Counted from the stretch's first letter, positions 1 to 5,840 are shown. The stretch: 5,840 bases of DNA from DASXBA01 sp046729895 (GCA_046729895.1 JBKPHP010000034.1:1-5840); one strand, 5' to 3'. Numbers and translations: made by a program. The notes: generated by a model not told the origin, from the sequence alone.

Positions 1-101
1 GTGGCGGTTGGTTCCAGGTCTCCCAGCGCTGGACCGTAGAGGTGGAGGGCGCCGAGAAGCCGGCCTGTGTTGCGGAGAGCGTGGGCCGCGCGCTCGTCTG
101 A
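1..101 (+). CDS. C-terminal end of a probable MaoC-like acyl dehydratase (5' truncated)
   Basis: The third forward frame is open from the window edge to a TGA at 99-101 and encodes 32 residues ending in WTVEVEGAEKPACVAESVGR followed by ALV. The pattern of a beta strand (RWTVEVEG), then a charged turn, then KPACVAE and a short helix is what I recall for the C-terminus of MaoC/hot-dog acyl-CoA dehydratases, which hydrate or dehydrate enoyl-acyl thioesters. Codon use is coding-like, with G or C in nearly every third position, and the frame ends cleanly 35 bases before uvrC. The catalytic Asp/His motif would lie upstream and cannot be seen. The family call rests on a short tail only; that it is the end of a real gene is more certain than what the gene is. 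Confidence 0.5.
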   Translation, partial: GGWFQVSQRWTVEVEGAEKPACVAESVGRALV

Positions 102-104
102 GCC

Positions 105-119
105 GGCCCCGGCGGGGCC
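105..119 (+). terminator. GC hairpin just after the upstream gene's stop (possible terminator or mRNA 3' end)
   Basis: GGCCCC (105-110), the loop GGC and GGGGCC (114-119) form a perfect 6-bp all-GC stem that starts three bases after the TGA of the upstream gene. No run of T follows (the next bases are TATCCTC), so it is not a classical intrinsic terminator. Short GC stems without a U tract are common gene ends in high-GC actinomycetes. It lies only 18 bases before the uvrC start, so it could instead shape the uvrC leader. In DNA this GC-rich, such a stem can also arise by chance. Confidence 0.35.
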
Positions 120-136
120 TATCCTCGGGGGTCGAG

Positions 137-1993
137 ATGGCGACGACCGCCGAGCTTGCACAACAGCGCAAGGCGCTCCCTGATGCGCCTGGCGTCTACC
201 TGCTCAAGGACGAGAGCGGGAAGGTCCTCTACGTCGGCAAGGCGAAGTCCATCCGCAAGCGGGTGGCCTCCCACCTCTCGAAACCCGGCACGCGCGGGGC
301 CGTCGACATGTCGAGCCAGATCCGCGAGGTCGACTTCGTGGCCACCCAGACCGAGGCAGAGGCCCTTCTCAGCGAGCAGCGCTTCATCAAGCAGCACCGG
401 CCGCTCTTCAACGTACGGCTGCGCGACGACAAGTCCTATCCCTACATCGGCATCTCGCTCGACGAGGAGTTTCCGCGCGTCTATTTCACGCGGGAGCGCC
501 ATCGTCGCGGGCGGGCCTACTTCGGTCCGTTCAGCAATGCCAAGCGAGTGCGGGAGACCCTCGACCTGCTCGGAAAGGTCTTCCAACACCGGACCTGCGA
601 CGGCCCGGAGCCCGGCCGCGCCTCGGGTAGCCCCTGCCTGGACTACTACATCAAGCGCTGCCAGGCGCCCTGCGTCGGATACATCACGAAGGACGAGTAC
701 CGGCGCAACATCGACACGATCATCGACTTCCTCTCCGGCCGCTACCGCCAGATCGAGCGGGAGCTGCAACAGGCGATGAAGCAGGCGGCCGAGGAGCAGG
801 AGTTCGAGCAGGCCGCCATCTACAGGAACCGGTTGAAGGCGGTTCGCTCGCTGCTCGAGCGGCAGCGGGTGGCGAACGAGGCCGTCGGCACGCTCGACGC
901 GATCGCGGTGGCGGGGGAGGACACGGACGCCAACGCCCAGGTGTTCCAGGTTCGCGACGGCGTGCTGGCCGACCGCCAGAGCTTCTACCTCGAGAACGCC
1001 GCCCGCCGGGAGGAGGCCGAGGTGGCCGAGGAGTTCGTGCTCCAGTACTACGCCACCGCGCTGTCAACTCCCCCGCAGGTGATCGTCCAGCGCGCCGTCG
1101 GGTCCACCGACATGCTCTCGGAGGCGCTCGGCGAGCGACGTGGTGGACCGGTCGACGTGCGCCACGCCGAGCGCGGCGACAAGCGGCGCATCCTGGAGCT
1201 GGCGGAGCGCAACGCGCGGCTGGCCCTCGACCAGGACCGTCTCCGCTCGCAGCGGCGGCGCTCGCAGCGGATCGAGGCGCTGGACGGCCTCCAGCGCGCC
1301 CTGCAGATGGAGGTGATCCCGATGCGGATCGAGGGCTTCGACATCTCGAATCTCATGCATGCGCACACCGTCGCCTCGATGGTCGTGTTCGAGGGTGGGG
1401 CTGCGAAGAAATCGGACTACAGGCGCTTCGGGGTCCGGGAGGCGGTGCAGGACGACTTCGCGGCGATGTCGGAGGTGCTCGGGCGACGGATGGCGCAGTA
1501 CGTCGCGCAGCGCGAGCGCTCGCCACACGATCGGGAGTACGACGCCAGCTTCGCCAGCGTGCCGGCGCTGATCGTGATCGACGGGGGAAAGGCCCAGCTG
1601 TCCGCCGGCCTTCAGGAGCTCCAGCCCTTCAGGGACCTCGGCACCACTGTGGTGAGCCTGGCCAAGCGGATCGAGGAGGTCTTCCTGCCCGGTCGGGCGC
1701 GGCCGCTCGTGCTCGACCACCACACGCCCGAGCTGCAGCTCCTGCAACGGATCCGTGACGAAGCACACCGCTTCGCGATCGAGTTTCACCGCGGACGGCG
1801 GGATCGGGCCATGACGCGCTCGATCCTCGACGAGCTACCGGGCGTGGGCCCCGCCCGCAAGCGCCTCATCCTCCAGCACTTCGGTACTCCGGAGCGGTTC
1901 CTGGAGGCCAGCCGGGACGAGCTCGAGGCTGTGCCCGGGCTGCCCGGCAAGGTCGCCCGCGACATCCACGCCTACGTGAACAAGGTGCGCTAG
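137..1993 (+). CDS. uvrC: Excinuclease ABC subunit C (UvrC)
   Basis: UvrC makes both incisions around DNA lesions bound by UvrB in nucleotide excision repair, in the cytoplasm. The 618-residue product has all expected parts. The N-terminal GIY-YIG nuclease (about 15-100) has GVY at 19-21, LYVG at 31-34 and TEAEALLSE with Glu75. Four cysteines (154, 167, 175, 179) have the spacing of the 4Fe-4S ligands described in E. coli UvrC. The UVR motif that contacts UvrB is at about 203-238. The RNase H-like 5' nuclease has Asp402 (FDIS), DDFAAM at 439-444, Asp482 (IDGG) and His544 (DEAHRF). Two helix-hairpin-helix motifs end the protein (about 563-615, GVGPARK and VPGLPGK). The ATG at 137 puts GVY at the same position as in E. 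coli UvrC. The frame stays open upstream to a TTG at 8, but those 43 residues have no UvrC similarity and overlap the upstream gene. The ribosome site is weak (GGGGG, 127-131). Intact; near the usual family length. Confidence 0.97.
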   Translation: MATTAELAQQRKALPDAPGVYLLKDESGKVLYVGKAKSIRKRVASHLSKPGTRGAVDMSSQIREVDFVATQTEAEALLSEQRFIKQHRPLFNVRLRDDKSYPYIGISLDEEFPRVYFTRERHRRGRAYFGPFSNAKRVRETLDLLGKVFQHRTCDGPEPGRASGSPCLDYYIKRCQAPCVGYITKDEYRRNIDTIIDFLSGRYRQIERELQQAMKQAAEEQEFEQAAIYRNRLKAVRSLLERQRVANEAVGTLDAIAVAGEDTDANAQVFQVRDGVLADRQSFYLENAARREEAEVAEEFVLQYYATALSTPPQVIVQRAVGSTDMLSEALGERRGGPVDVRHAERGDKRRILELAERNARLALDQDRLRSQRRRSQRIEALDGLQRALQMEVIPMRIEGFDISNLMHAHTVASMVVFEGGAAKKSDYRRFGVREAVQDDFAAMSEVLGRRMAQYVAQRERSPHDREYDASFASVPALIVIDGGKAQLSAGLQELQPFRDLGTTVVSLAKRIEEVFLPGRARPLVLDHHTPELQLLQRIRDEAHRFAIEFHRGRRDRAMTRSILDELPGVGPARKRLILQHFGTPERFLEASRDELEAVPGLPGKVARDIHAYVNKVR

Positions 1994-2026
1994 TGGGGCT
2001 CTTGGCAAGACATGACCGAAGTTGTC

Positions 2027-2031
2027 GGAGG
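2027..2031 (+). promoter_or_regulatory. Ribosome binding site of rapZ
   Basis: GGAGG lies 8 bases before the ATG at 2040 and decides that start over an in-frame TTG at 2022, which lies upstream of this site and has no purine-rich site at proper distance. The site is embedded in the inverted repeat CGGAG-G-CTCCG (2026-2036), which could pair as a 4-bp stem and partly hide it. Confidence 0.75.
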
Positions 2032-2039
2032 CTCCGCTG

Positions 2040-2918
2040 ATGCTGCGGGACTTCGTGGTGATCACAGGCTTCTCGGGCGCGGGCAAGTCGCAGGCCATGG
2101 CATGCTTCGAGGACGCCGGCTACTTCTGCGTGGACAACCTGCCCCCGGAGATGATCGGATCGCTCGCCGACCTGTTCGGCCACGGCGGGAGCAAGGTGGA
2201 ACGCGCCGCGGTCGTCTGCGACGTCCGCGGGGGTGATTTCTTCGAGGGGCTCGTCCAGATGCTGGGCGAGCTCGAGCAGCGGGAGCTTCCATTCCGACTC
2301 CTCTACCTCGAGGCCTCCGAGGAGGCGCTCGTCAACCGCTTCAAGGAAACCCGTCGCCGCCACCCGCTCGCCGAGGGTGGCCGGGTGAGCGAGGCGATCC
2401 GCCAGGAGCGCAAGCTGGTCGCGCCCCTGAGAGCGCAGGCCGACGTCTCGATTGACACGACCGACCTCTCGGCGGCGCGACTGCGCAAGGTCGTGGCGGA
2501 CAAGATGCTCCCCCATGGGTCCCTCGGCAAGCTGGCGGTCACCTTCCTCACGTTCGGCTTCAAGCACGGGACCCCCCGGGACGCGGACCTCGCCTTCGAC
2601 GTTCGCTTCCTGCCCAACCCGCACTACGAGTCCGAGCTTCGCGACCTGTCCGGCCGGGATCGCGAGGTGATCGACTATGTGGAGAGATCGGACGGCATCC
2701 GGGAGTTCTATGACCGCCTCGTACCGCTCCTCGACTACCTGCTGCCCGCCTACGAGCAGGAGGGGAAGGCCCACCTCACGGTCGGGATCGGCTGTACTGG
2801 GGGGCGGCACCGATCGGTGGTGATCGCAGAGCACCTCGCGGGTATCTATGCCGGACGCGGCGACTACCTGGTCGACGTGGTCCACCGGGACATCGACAAG
2901 CCGCCGCGCAGACCGTAA
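2040..2918 (+). CDS. rapZ: RapZ/YvcJ-family P-loop nucleotide-binding protein
   Basis: In E. coli, RapZ binds small RNAs and adjusts glucosamine-6-phosphate synthase; in Bacillus, YvcJ hydrolyses ATP/GTP and affects competence. The role in actinomycetes is not settled, so a cell-envelope precursor role is only inferred. The 292-residue product fits the family (about 280-300). It has a Walker A motif GFSGAGKS at 10-17, the family's VDNLPP at 31-36 and a Walker B-like VVCDVRG at 58-64. The C-terminal domain carries the family signatures FGFKHGTPRDAD (172-183), DVRFLPNPHY (187-196) and GCTGGRHRSV (251-260), and the end is VHRDIDKPPRRP with a basic tail. The ATG at 2040 is chosen because GGAGG lies 8 bases upstream; an in-frame TTG at 2022 would add six residues. 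It follows uvrC by 46 bases with no visible terminator, so co-transcription with uvrC is likely. It is not followed by yvcK and whiA, its usual actinobacterial neighbours. Confidence 0.95.
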   Translation: MLRDFVVITGFSGAGKSQAMACFEDAGYFCVDNLPPEMIGSLADLFGHGGSKVERAAVVCDVRGGDFFEGLVQMLGELEQRELPFRLLYLEASEEALVNRFKETRRRHPLAEGGRVSEAIRQERKLVAPLRAQADVSIDTTDLSAARLRKVVADKMLPHGSLGKLAVTFLTFGFKHGTPRDADLAFDVRFLPNPHYESELRDLSGRDREVIDYVERSDGIREFYDRLVPLLDYLLPAYEQEGKAHLTVGIGCTGGRHRSVVIAEHLAGIYAGRGDYLVDVVHRDIDKPPRRP

Positions 2919-2938
2919 GGGAGTGGAGTGGGAATCAC

Positions 2939-2966
2939 GGGGTTTCGGTCGAATGGCCGAGTCCCC
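2939..2966 (+). terminator. Imperfect hairpin between rapZ and gap (terminator or leader structure)
   Basis: GGGG (2939-2942) can pair with CCCC (2963-2966). After one T-T mismatch, TTCGGTC (2944-2950) pairs with GGCCGAG (2955-2961), closing on a GAAT loop; two of these pairs are G-T wobbles. That gives 11 base pairs in all, beginning 20 bases after the rapZ stop. There is no T run after it (CCGCGG follows), so it is not a canonical intrinsic terminator. Its place between two functional groups fits a terminator or RNA-processing site ending the uvrC-rapZ message, or a 5' leader structure of gap. The rest of the 101-base spacer holds the gap ribosome site and nothing else I can support. Confidence 0.45.
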
Positions 2967-3000
2967 CCGCGGCCGGTAGATTCAGCCGGACAAGCCCCGA

Positions 3001-3010
3001 GGAAGGAAAG
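3001..3010 (+). promoter_or_regulatory. Ribosome binding site of gap
   Basis: The purine run GGAAGGAAAG ends 9 bases before the ATG at 3020 and is extended upstream by GA (2999-3000). It is the longest purine stretch in the spacer and fixes the start, which also gives the canonical N-terminus of GAPDH (MPLTVGINGFGRIGR). Confidence 0.7.
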
Positions 3011-3019
3011 CGAGCCTGG

Positions 3020-4039
3020 ATGCCATTGACGGTCGGAATCAACGGCTTTGGCCGGATCGGACGCAACGCTTTCAGGGCGGCCCACGCCCGCGGCGCCGAC
3101 ATCGACTGGGTCGCGGTGAACGACATCACCGACACTCAGACGCTGGCGCACCTCCTCAAGTACGACTCCATCCTCGGGCCATTCCCCGGCGAGGTCGACG
3201 CCACCGACGCCGGCATCCTCGTCGACGGCAGGGAGCTACGCGTTCTCAGCGAGCGCGACCCGGCCGCGCTCCCGTGGTCCGACCTCGGTGCGGACGTGGT
3301 GATCGAGTCGACGGGCCTCTTCACCGACCGCGACGACGCCTCCAAGCATCTCGACGCGGGCGCAAAGAAGGTGATCATCTCGGCGCCGGCCAAGGGTCCG
3401 GACGTGACCGTCGCGCCGGGCGTCAACGACGACGCCTACGACTCCGAGCAGCACCACGTCATCTCGGGCGCCTCCTGCACCACGAACTGCCTCGCCCCGG
3501 TGGCGAAGGTGCTCAACGACGCCCTCGGCATCGAGCACGGCGTCATGACCACGATCCATGCCTACACGGCCGACCAGCGACTCCAGGACGCCCCGCACAA
3601 GGACCTGCGCAGGGCCCGCGCCGCCGCGGCGAACCTGGTGCCCACCTCTACGGGCGCCGCCAAGGCGATCGGCCTCGTGATCCCGGAGCTCGAAGGCAAG
3701 CTCAACGGGATCGCGGTCCGGGCACCCGTGATCACCGGTTCCGTGGTGGACCTCGTCTGCACCGTGGAGCGCCCGACCAGCGTCGACGAGGTCAACCGGG
3801 CCTTTGCCGAGCGGGCGGGCCGCGGCTCCCTCGAGGGCATCCTTCAATACACGGAGGACCCCATCGTCTCTACGGACATCGTCACGTCGGCCTACTCGTC
3901 CATCTTCGATGCGGGGCTCACGATGGTCATCGACGAGCGGCTCGTGAAGGTCGTTGCGTGGTACGACAACGAGTGGGGCTACTCGAACCGGCTCATAGAT
4001 CTCGCCGAGCGAGTGCTGGCGGGAGCGCCGGTTGCCTGA
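3020..4039 (+). CDS. gap: Glyceraldehyde-3-phosphate dehydrogenase, type I (NAD-dependent)
   Basis: GAPDH converts glyceraldehyde 3-phosphate, phosphate and NAD+ to 1,3-bisphosphoglycerate and NADH, reversibly, in the cytoplasm. The 339-residue product is full length. The Rossmann fold starts with GINGFGRIGR (6-15), and VAVND ends in Asp35, the acidic residue typical of NAD preference. The active site is SCTTNC with Cys153, and the catalytic base is His180 in TTIHAYTADQ. HKDLRRARAAA (193-203) forms the S-loop region, PTSTGAAKAIGLV (208-220) is the phosphate-binding stretch, and the C-terminus has WYDNEWGYSNR (314-324). The usual RVPVPTGS segment reads RAPVITGS (234-241), a conservative deviation at a well-kept place. 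It is the first gene of a gap-pgk-tpiA block; its TGA lies inside the start of pgk. The upstream spacer and strong ribosome site suggest that the block starts here. Confidence 0.97.
   Translation: MPLTVGINGFGRIGRNAFRAAHARGADIDWVAVNDITDTQTLAHLLKYDSILGPFPGEVDATDAGILVDGRELRVLSERDPAALPWSDLGADVVIESTGLFTDRDDASKHLDAGAKKVIISAPAKGPDVTVAPGVNDDAYDSEQHHVISGASCTTNCLAPVAKVLNDALGIEHGVMTTIHAYTADQRLQDAPHKDLRRARAAAANLVPTSTGAAKAIGLVIPELEGKLNGIAVRAPVITGSVVDLVCTVERPTSVDEVNRAFAERAGRGSLEGILQYTEDPIVSTDIVTSAYSSIFDAGLTMVIDERLVKVVAWYDNEWGYSNRLIDLAERVLAGAPVA
4021..4025 (+). promoter_or_regulatory. Ribosome binding site of pgk, inside the end of gap
   Basis: GGGAG ends 6 bases before the TTG at 4032. It supports that codon as the pgk start, as there is no ATG or GTG in the right frame before the conserved ARVDFN motif except the GTG of the motif itself. 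It lies in the last codons of gap, so ribosomes ending gap would cover it. Confidence 0.65.
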
Positions 4040-5237
4040 GGCGTCCGCGCCGGCGCTAGGCAAGCGCACGGTCCGCGACCTCGAGCTGGGGGAGGGCACT
4101 CGGGTACTCGCCCGGGTGGACTTCAACGTCCCGCTCGAGGACGGGCGGGTGGTCGACGATTCGCGCATCCGCGCCGCTCTGCCAACGATCGAGCTGCTGC
4201 TGAAGGAGAGGGCCAGGCTGATCCTCTGCTCGCATCTGGACAGGCCCAAGGGCCGCGACCCGGGGACGTCGCTTCGGCCGGCCTCCTTGCGGCTGGGTGA
4301 GCTGGTCGACGCTCAGGTTCACCAGGCTCCGGAGGTGATCGGACCGCAGGTCCGCAGCGGCGTGGAGCGCCTTCGGCCAGGCGACGTGCTGGTGCTCGAG
4401 AACACGCGCTGGGAGCGCGGCGAGACGAAGAACGAGTCGGCGCTGGCAAAAGAGCTCGCGTCGCTCGCGGACGCCTACGTCAACGACGCCTTCGGTTCGT
4501 CGCACAGGGCGCATGCGTCGACGGCCGGCGTGGCGGAGCACCTGCCCGCGGTCGCCGGGCTCCTCTTGGAACGGGAGGTGCTCACGCTCAGGGGAATCGT
4601 GGAAGCCCCGCAGCGGCCCCTGCTCGTGGTGCTCGGAGGGGCGAAGGTCTCGGACAAGATCGCCCTCATCGAGCGCTTCCTCGACGTGGCCGACACGCTC
4701 CTGATCGGCGGCGCGATGTGCTTCAGCTTCTTCCGCGCCCAGGGCAAGCCGACCGGCGACTCGCTCGTGGAGGAAGAGGGCGTCGAGCTCGCCAGGCGAG
4801 CGCTCGAGAAGGCGGAGGACTCCCGTTGCCGGCTGCTGCTCCCGCTCGGCCTAGTGCTCGGTGACAGCTTCGACGCGGATGCCGACCGCCGCGACCTTGA
4901 CGGGACTGAGGTGCCGGAGGGCTGGATGGGGCTCGACGTCGGGTCGCGCACAACGGAGGCGTACGCCAAGGAGATCGCCGCCGCCGGCACCGTGTTCTGG
5001 AACGGTCCAATGGGGGCGTTCGAGCTGGAGCCGTTCTCGAGCGGCACCCGGGCCCTGGCCGAGGCGGTGGCGGCGGCGCCCGGGACCACGGTGGTGGGCG
5101 GCGGCGACTCGGCCGCCGCGCTGGCGGAGTTCGGGCTGGCGGACGACGTGGATTGGCTCTCGACCGGTGGCGGCGCGGCCCTCGAGCTGCTCGAGGGCAA
5201 GCGGTTACCCGGGGTGGAGGCGCTCGATGACCCGTAG
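4032..5237 (+). CDS. pgk: Phosphoglycerate kinase
   Basis: PGK transfers phosphate between 1,3-bisphosphoglycerate and ADP, making ATP and 3-phosphoglycerate in glycolysis. The 401-residue product has the full two-domain set. In the N-terminal domain, the substrate arginines are Arg28 (ARVDFNVPL), Arg45 (DDSRIRAALP), Arg71 (SHLDRPKG), Arg126 (LENTRW) and Arg159 (FGSSHRAHAST). The nucleotide domain has GGAKVSDKI (202-210, Lys205 and Lys209), VFWNGPMGAFE (321-331), GGGDS (356-360) and STGGGAALELLEGKRLPGV (377-395). Translation starts at TTG, 8 bases inside gap, with GGGAG properly spaced; no ATG or GTG alternative precedes the first motif. Deviations from the common consensus are SHLDRPKG for SHLGRPKG (Asp70), GGAMCFSFF for GGGMANTFL (226-234) and LPLGLVLGDSFD for LPVDVVVADKFD (270-281). 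None removes a known catalytic residue, so it is probably active. Its end overlaps tpiA by 11 bases, implying translational coupling. Confidence 0.96.
   Translation: MPEASAPALGKRTVRDLELGEGTRVLARVDFNVPLEDGRVVDDSRIRAALPTIELLLKERARLILCSHLDRPKGRDPGTSLRPASLRLGELVDAQVHQAPEVIGPQVRSGVERLRPGDVLVLENTRWERGETKNESALAKELASLADAYVNDAFGSSHRAHASTAGVAEHLPAVAGLLLEREVLTLRGIVEAPQRPLLVVLGGAKVSDKIALIERFLDVADTLLIGGAMCFSFFRAQGKPTGDSLVEEEGVELARRALEKAEDSRCRLLLPLGLVLGDSFDADADRRDLDGTEVPEGWMGLDVGSRTTEAYAKEIAAAGTVFWNGPMGAFELEPFSSGTRALAEAVAAAPGTTVVGGGDSAAALAEFGLADDVDWLSTGGGAALELLEGKRLPGVEALDDP
5216..5220 (+). promoter_or_regulatory. Ribosome binding site of tpiA, inside the end of pgk
   Basis: GGAGG ends 6 bases before the ATG at 5227, within the codons for the last residues of pgk. 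It supports the overlapping start. Confidence 0.75.
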
Positions 5238-5840
5238 GCCCTTCATCGCCGGCAACTGGAAGATGTGGGGAACCCGCGCCCAAGCGCTCGCCTACTGCGA
5301 GCGGTTGCTCGAGCTGCTGCCCGACCCCAGCCGTCGCCCCGTCGACGTGGGCGTTTGCGCACCCTTCACCGCGCTCGACGTGCTGGTGGAGAGGGTGCGC
5401 GACCGCGAGGTTTGGGTGGCCGCCCAGAACTTGCACCAAGAGGAAAGCGGCGCCTTCACCGGCGAGGTGTCGGCGCCGATGCTCGCAGAGGTCGGGGTCG
5501 ACGGAGTGGTGCTTGGCCACTCGGAGCGGCGCCAGTACAACTGCGAGACCGACCGTGCGCTCCAGGAGAAGGTGCCCGCGGCCCTGGCGGCCGGCATCGA
5601 GCCGATCCTGTGCGTGGGGGAGACCGAGGAGGAGCGGGAGGCCGGCGAGACCGACCGCAAGCTGCGCCACCAGGTCCAGGAGGACCTCGAGCGCGTCGAA
5701 GACGAGCGGCTGGCCGACGTGGTGATCGCCTACGAGCCGATCTGGGCGATCGGCACCGGGCGCACGGCCACGCCGGAGCAGGCGCAGGAGGCGATCGCGT
5801 TCGTCCGCGCGCTGGTCGGGGACCGCTCAAAGGAGGCGGC
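5227..5840 (+). CDS. tpiA: Triose-phosphate isomerase (3' end cut by the window)
   Basis: TIM interconverts dihydroxyacetone phosphate and glyceraldehyde 3-phosphate, feeding gap directly. The frame is open from ATG 5227 to the window edge and gives 204 residues of the usual roughly 250; the missing part would be strands 7 and 8 with the GGSV-type phosphate-binding loop. Visible signatures are FIAGNWKMW (6-14) with the active-site Asn10 and Lys12, NLHQEESGAFTGE (68-80), the electrophile His98 in GHSERR (97-102), LCVGET (128-133) and the catalytic base Glu170 in AYEPIWAIGTGR (168-179), which includes loop 6. The ATG overlaps the pgk stop by 11 bases and has GGAGG 6 bases upstream. The segment after SERR reads QYNCETD where FGETD is common; this is not a catalytic position. 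Third gene of the glycolytic block; in actinomycetes secG often follows, but that would be outside the window. Confidence 0.96.
   Translation, partial: MTRRPFIAGNWKMWGTRAQALAYCERLLELLPDPSRRPVDVGVCAPFTALDVLVERVRDREVWVAAQNLHQEESGAFTGEVSAPMLAEVGVDGVVLGHSERRQYNCETDRALQEKVPAALAAGIEPILCVGETEEEREAGETDRKLRHQVQEDLERVEDERLADVVIAYEPIWAIGTGRTATPEQAQEAIAFVRALVGDRSKEA

Noticed and set aside
120..125. TATCCT as a -10 box for uvrC
   Set aside because: There is no matching -35 element, and it would give a leader of only a few bases.
8..136. N-terminal extension of uvrC by 43 residues from a TTG at 8
   Set aside because: The residues are low-complexity Arg/Gly-rich with no UvrC similarity, they overlap the upstream gene's frame, and the ATG at 137 matches the family N-terminus.
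2012..2236. Small + strand frame starting at an ATG in the uvrC-rapZ spacer
   Set aside because: It runs mostly out of frame inside rapZ, gives a Gly/Arg-rich product without motifs, and the GGAGG site is downstream of its ATG.
1866..2885. Long open frame on the - strand opposite rapZ
   Set aside because: It is the mirror of a GC-rich coding frame; it has no recognisable motif, while the + strand encodes a full RapZ.
2941..2966. tRNA-like fragments (ATGGCCGAGT resembling a D-arm, GGTCGAAT resembling a T-arm)
   Set aside because: There is no acceptor stem, anticodon arm or correct order of arms; the bases are better explained by the local hairpin.
2977..2982. TAGATT as a possible -10 box of a gap promoter
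   Set aside because: It fits the TAnnnT pattern, but no convincing -35 hexamer lies 16-19 bases upstream (TGGCCG at 2954-2959 is a poor match). A gap promoter is likely somewhere here but cannot be fixed by eye.
3236..4249. Long open frame on the - strand opposite gap and the start of pgk
   Set aside because: Its composition is that of an antisense shadow (many Arg, Val, Asp, His), and it lies across two well-identified + strand genes.
5829..5836. AAAGGAGG, a perfect Shine-Dalgarno match inside tpiA
   Set aside because: It encodes part of SKEA in the continuing TIM frame, well before the expected end of the gene; no downstream start can be seen before the window ends.

Overview
The window looks like chromosomal DNA of a GC-rich bacterium, most probably an actinomycete (Actinomycetota). 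The reasons are the strong bias to G/C in third codon positions, the TTG start and gene overlaps, and above all the gene order: uvrC, rapZ, then gap-pgk-tpiA, all on the + strand. This is the backbone of the conserved actinobacterial uvrC-rapZ-yvcK-whiA-gap-pgk-tpiA neighbourhood. The protein sequences suggest a deep-branching class such as Thermoleophilia, but that placement is a guess. No mobile element, RNA gene, CRISPR array or phage gene is visible.

Layout. Positions 1-101 hold the last 32 codons of an upstream + strand gene, whose tail resembles a MaoC-type acyl dehydratase. A perfect short GC hairpin follows its stop. uvrC (137-1993) encodes the nuclease subunit of nucleotide excision repair, with all catalytic residues and the four cluster cysteines present. 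After 46 bases comes rapZ (2040-2918), an intact P-loop protein of the RapZ/YvcJ family. A 101-base gap with a strong imperfect hairpin (2939-2966) separates it from the glycolytic block: gap (3020-4039), pgk (4032-5237) and tpiA (5227 to the window edge, incomplete at its 3' end).

How the genes work together. gap, pgk and tpiA encode three consecutive steps of lower glycolysis and gluconeogenesis: triose-phosphate isomerase, GAPDH and phosphoglycerate kinase. They overlap by 8 and 11 bases, each with a Shine-Dalgarno sequence inside the preceding gene, so they are very likely one translationally coupled transcription unit. uvrC and rapZ probably form a separate or read-through unit upstream; their link to glycolysis is conserved gene order rather than shared chemistry.

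The main oddity is what is absent. The genes that usually lie between rapZ and gap in actinomycetes, yvcK (a gluconeogenesis/cell-wall factor) and whiA (a sporulation/division regulator), are missing. In their place is the 101-base spacer with the hairpin. I see no convincing new biological system; this is a well-conserved housekeeping region with a few lineage-specific deviations.
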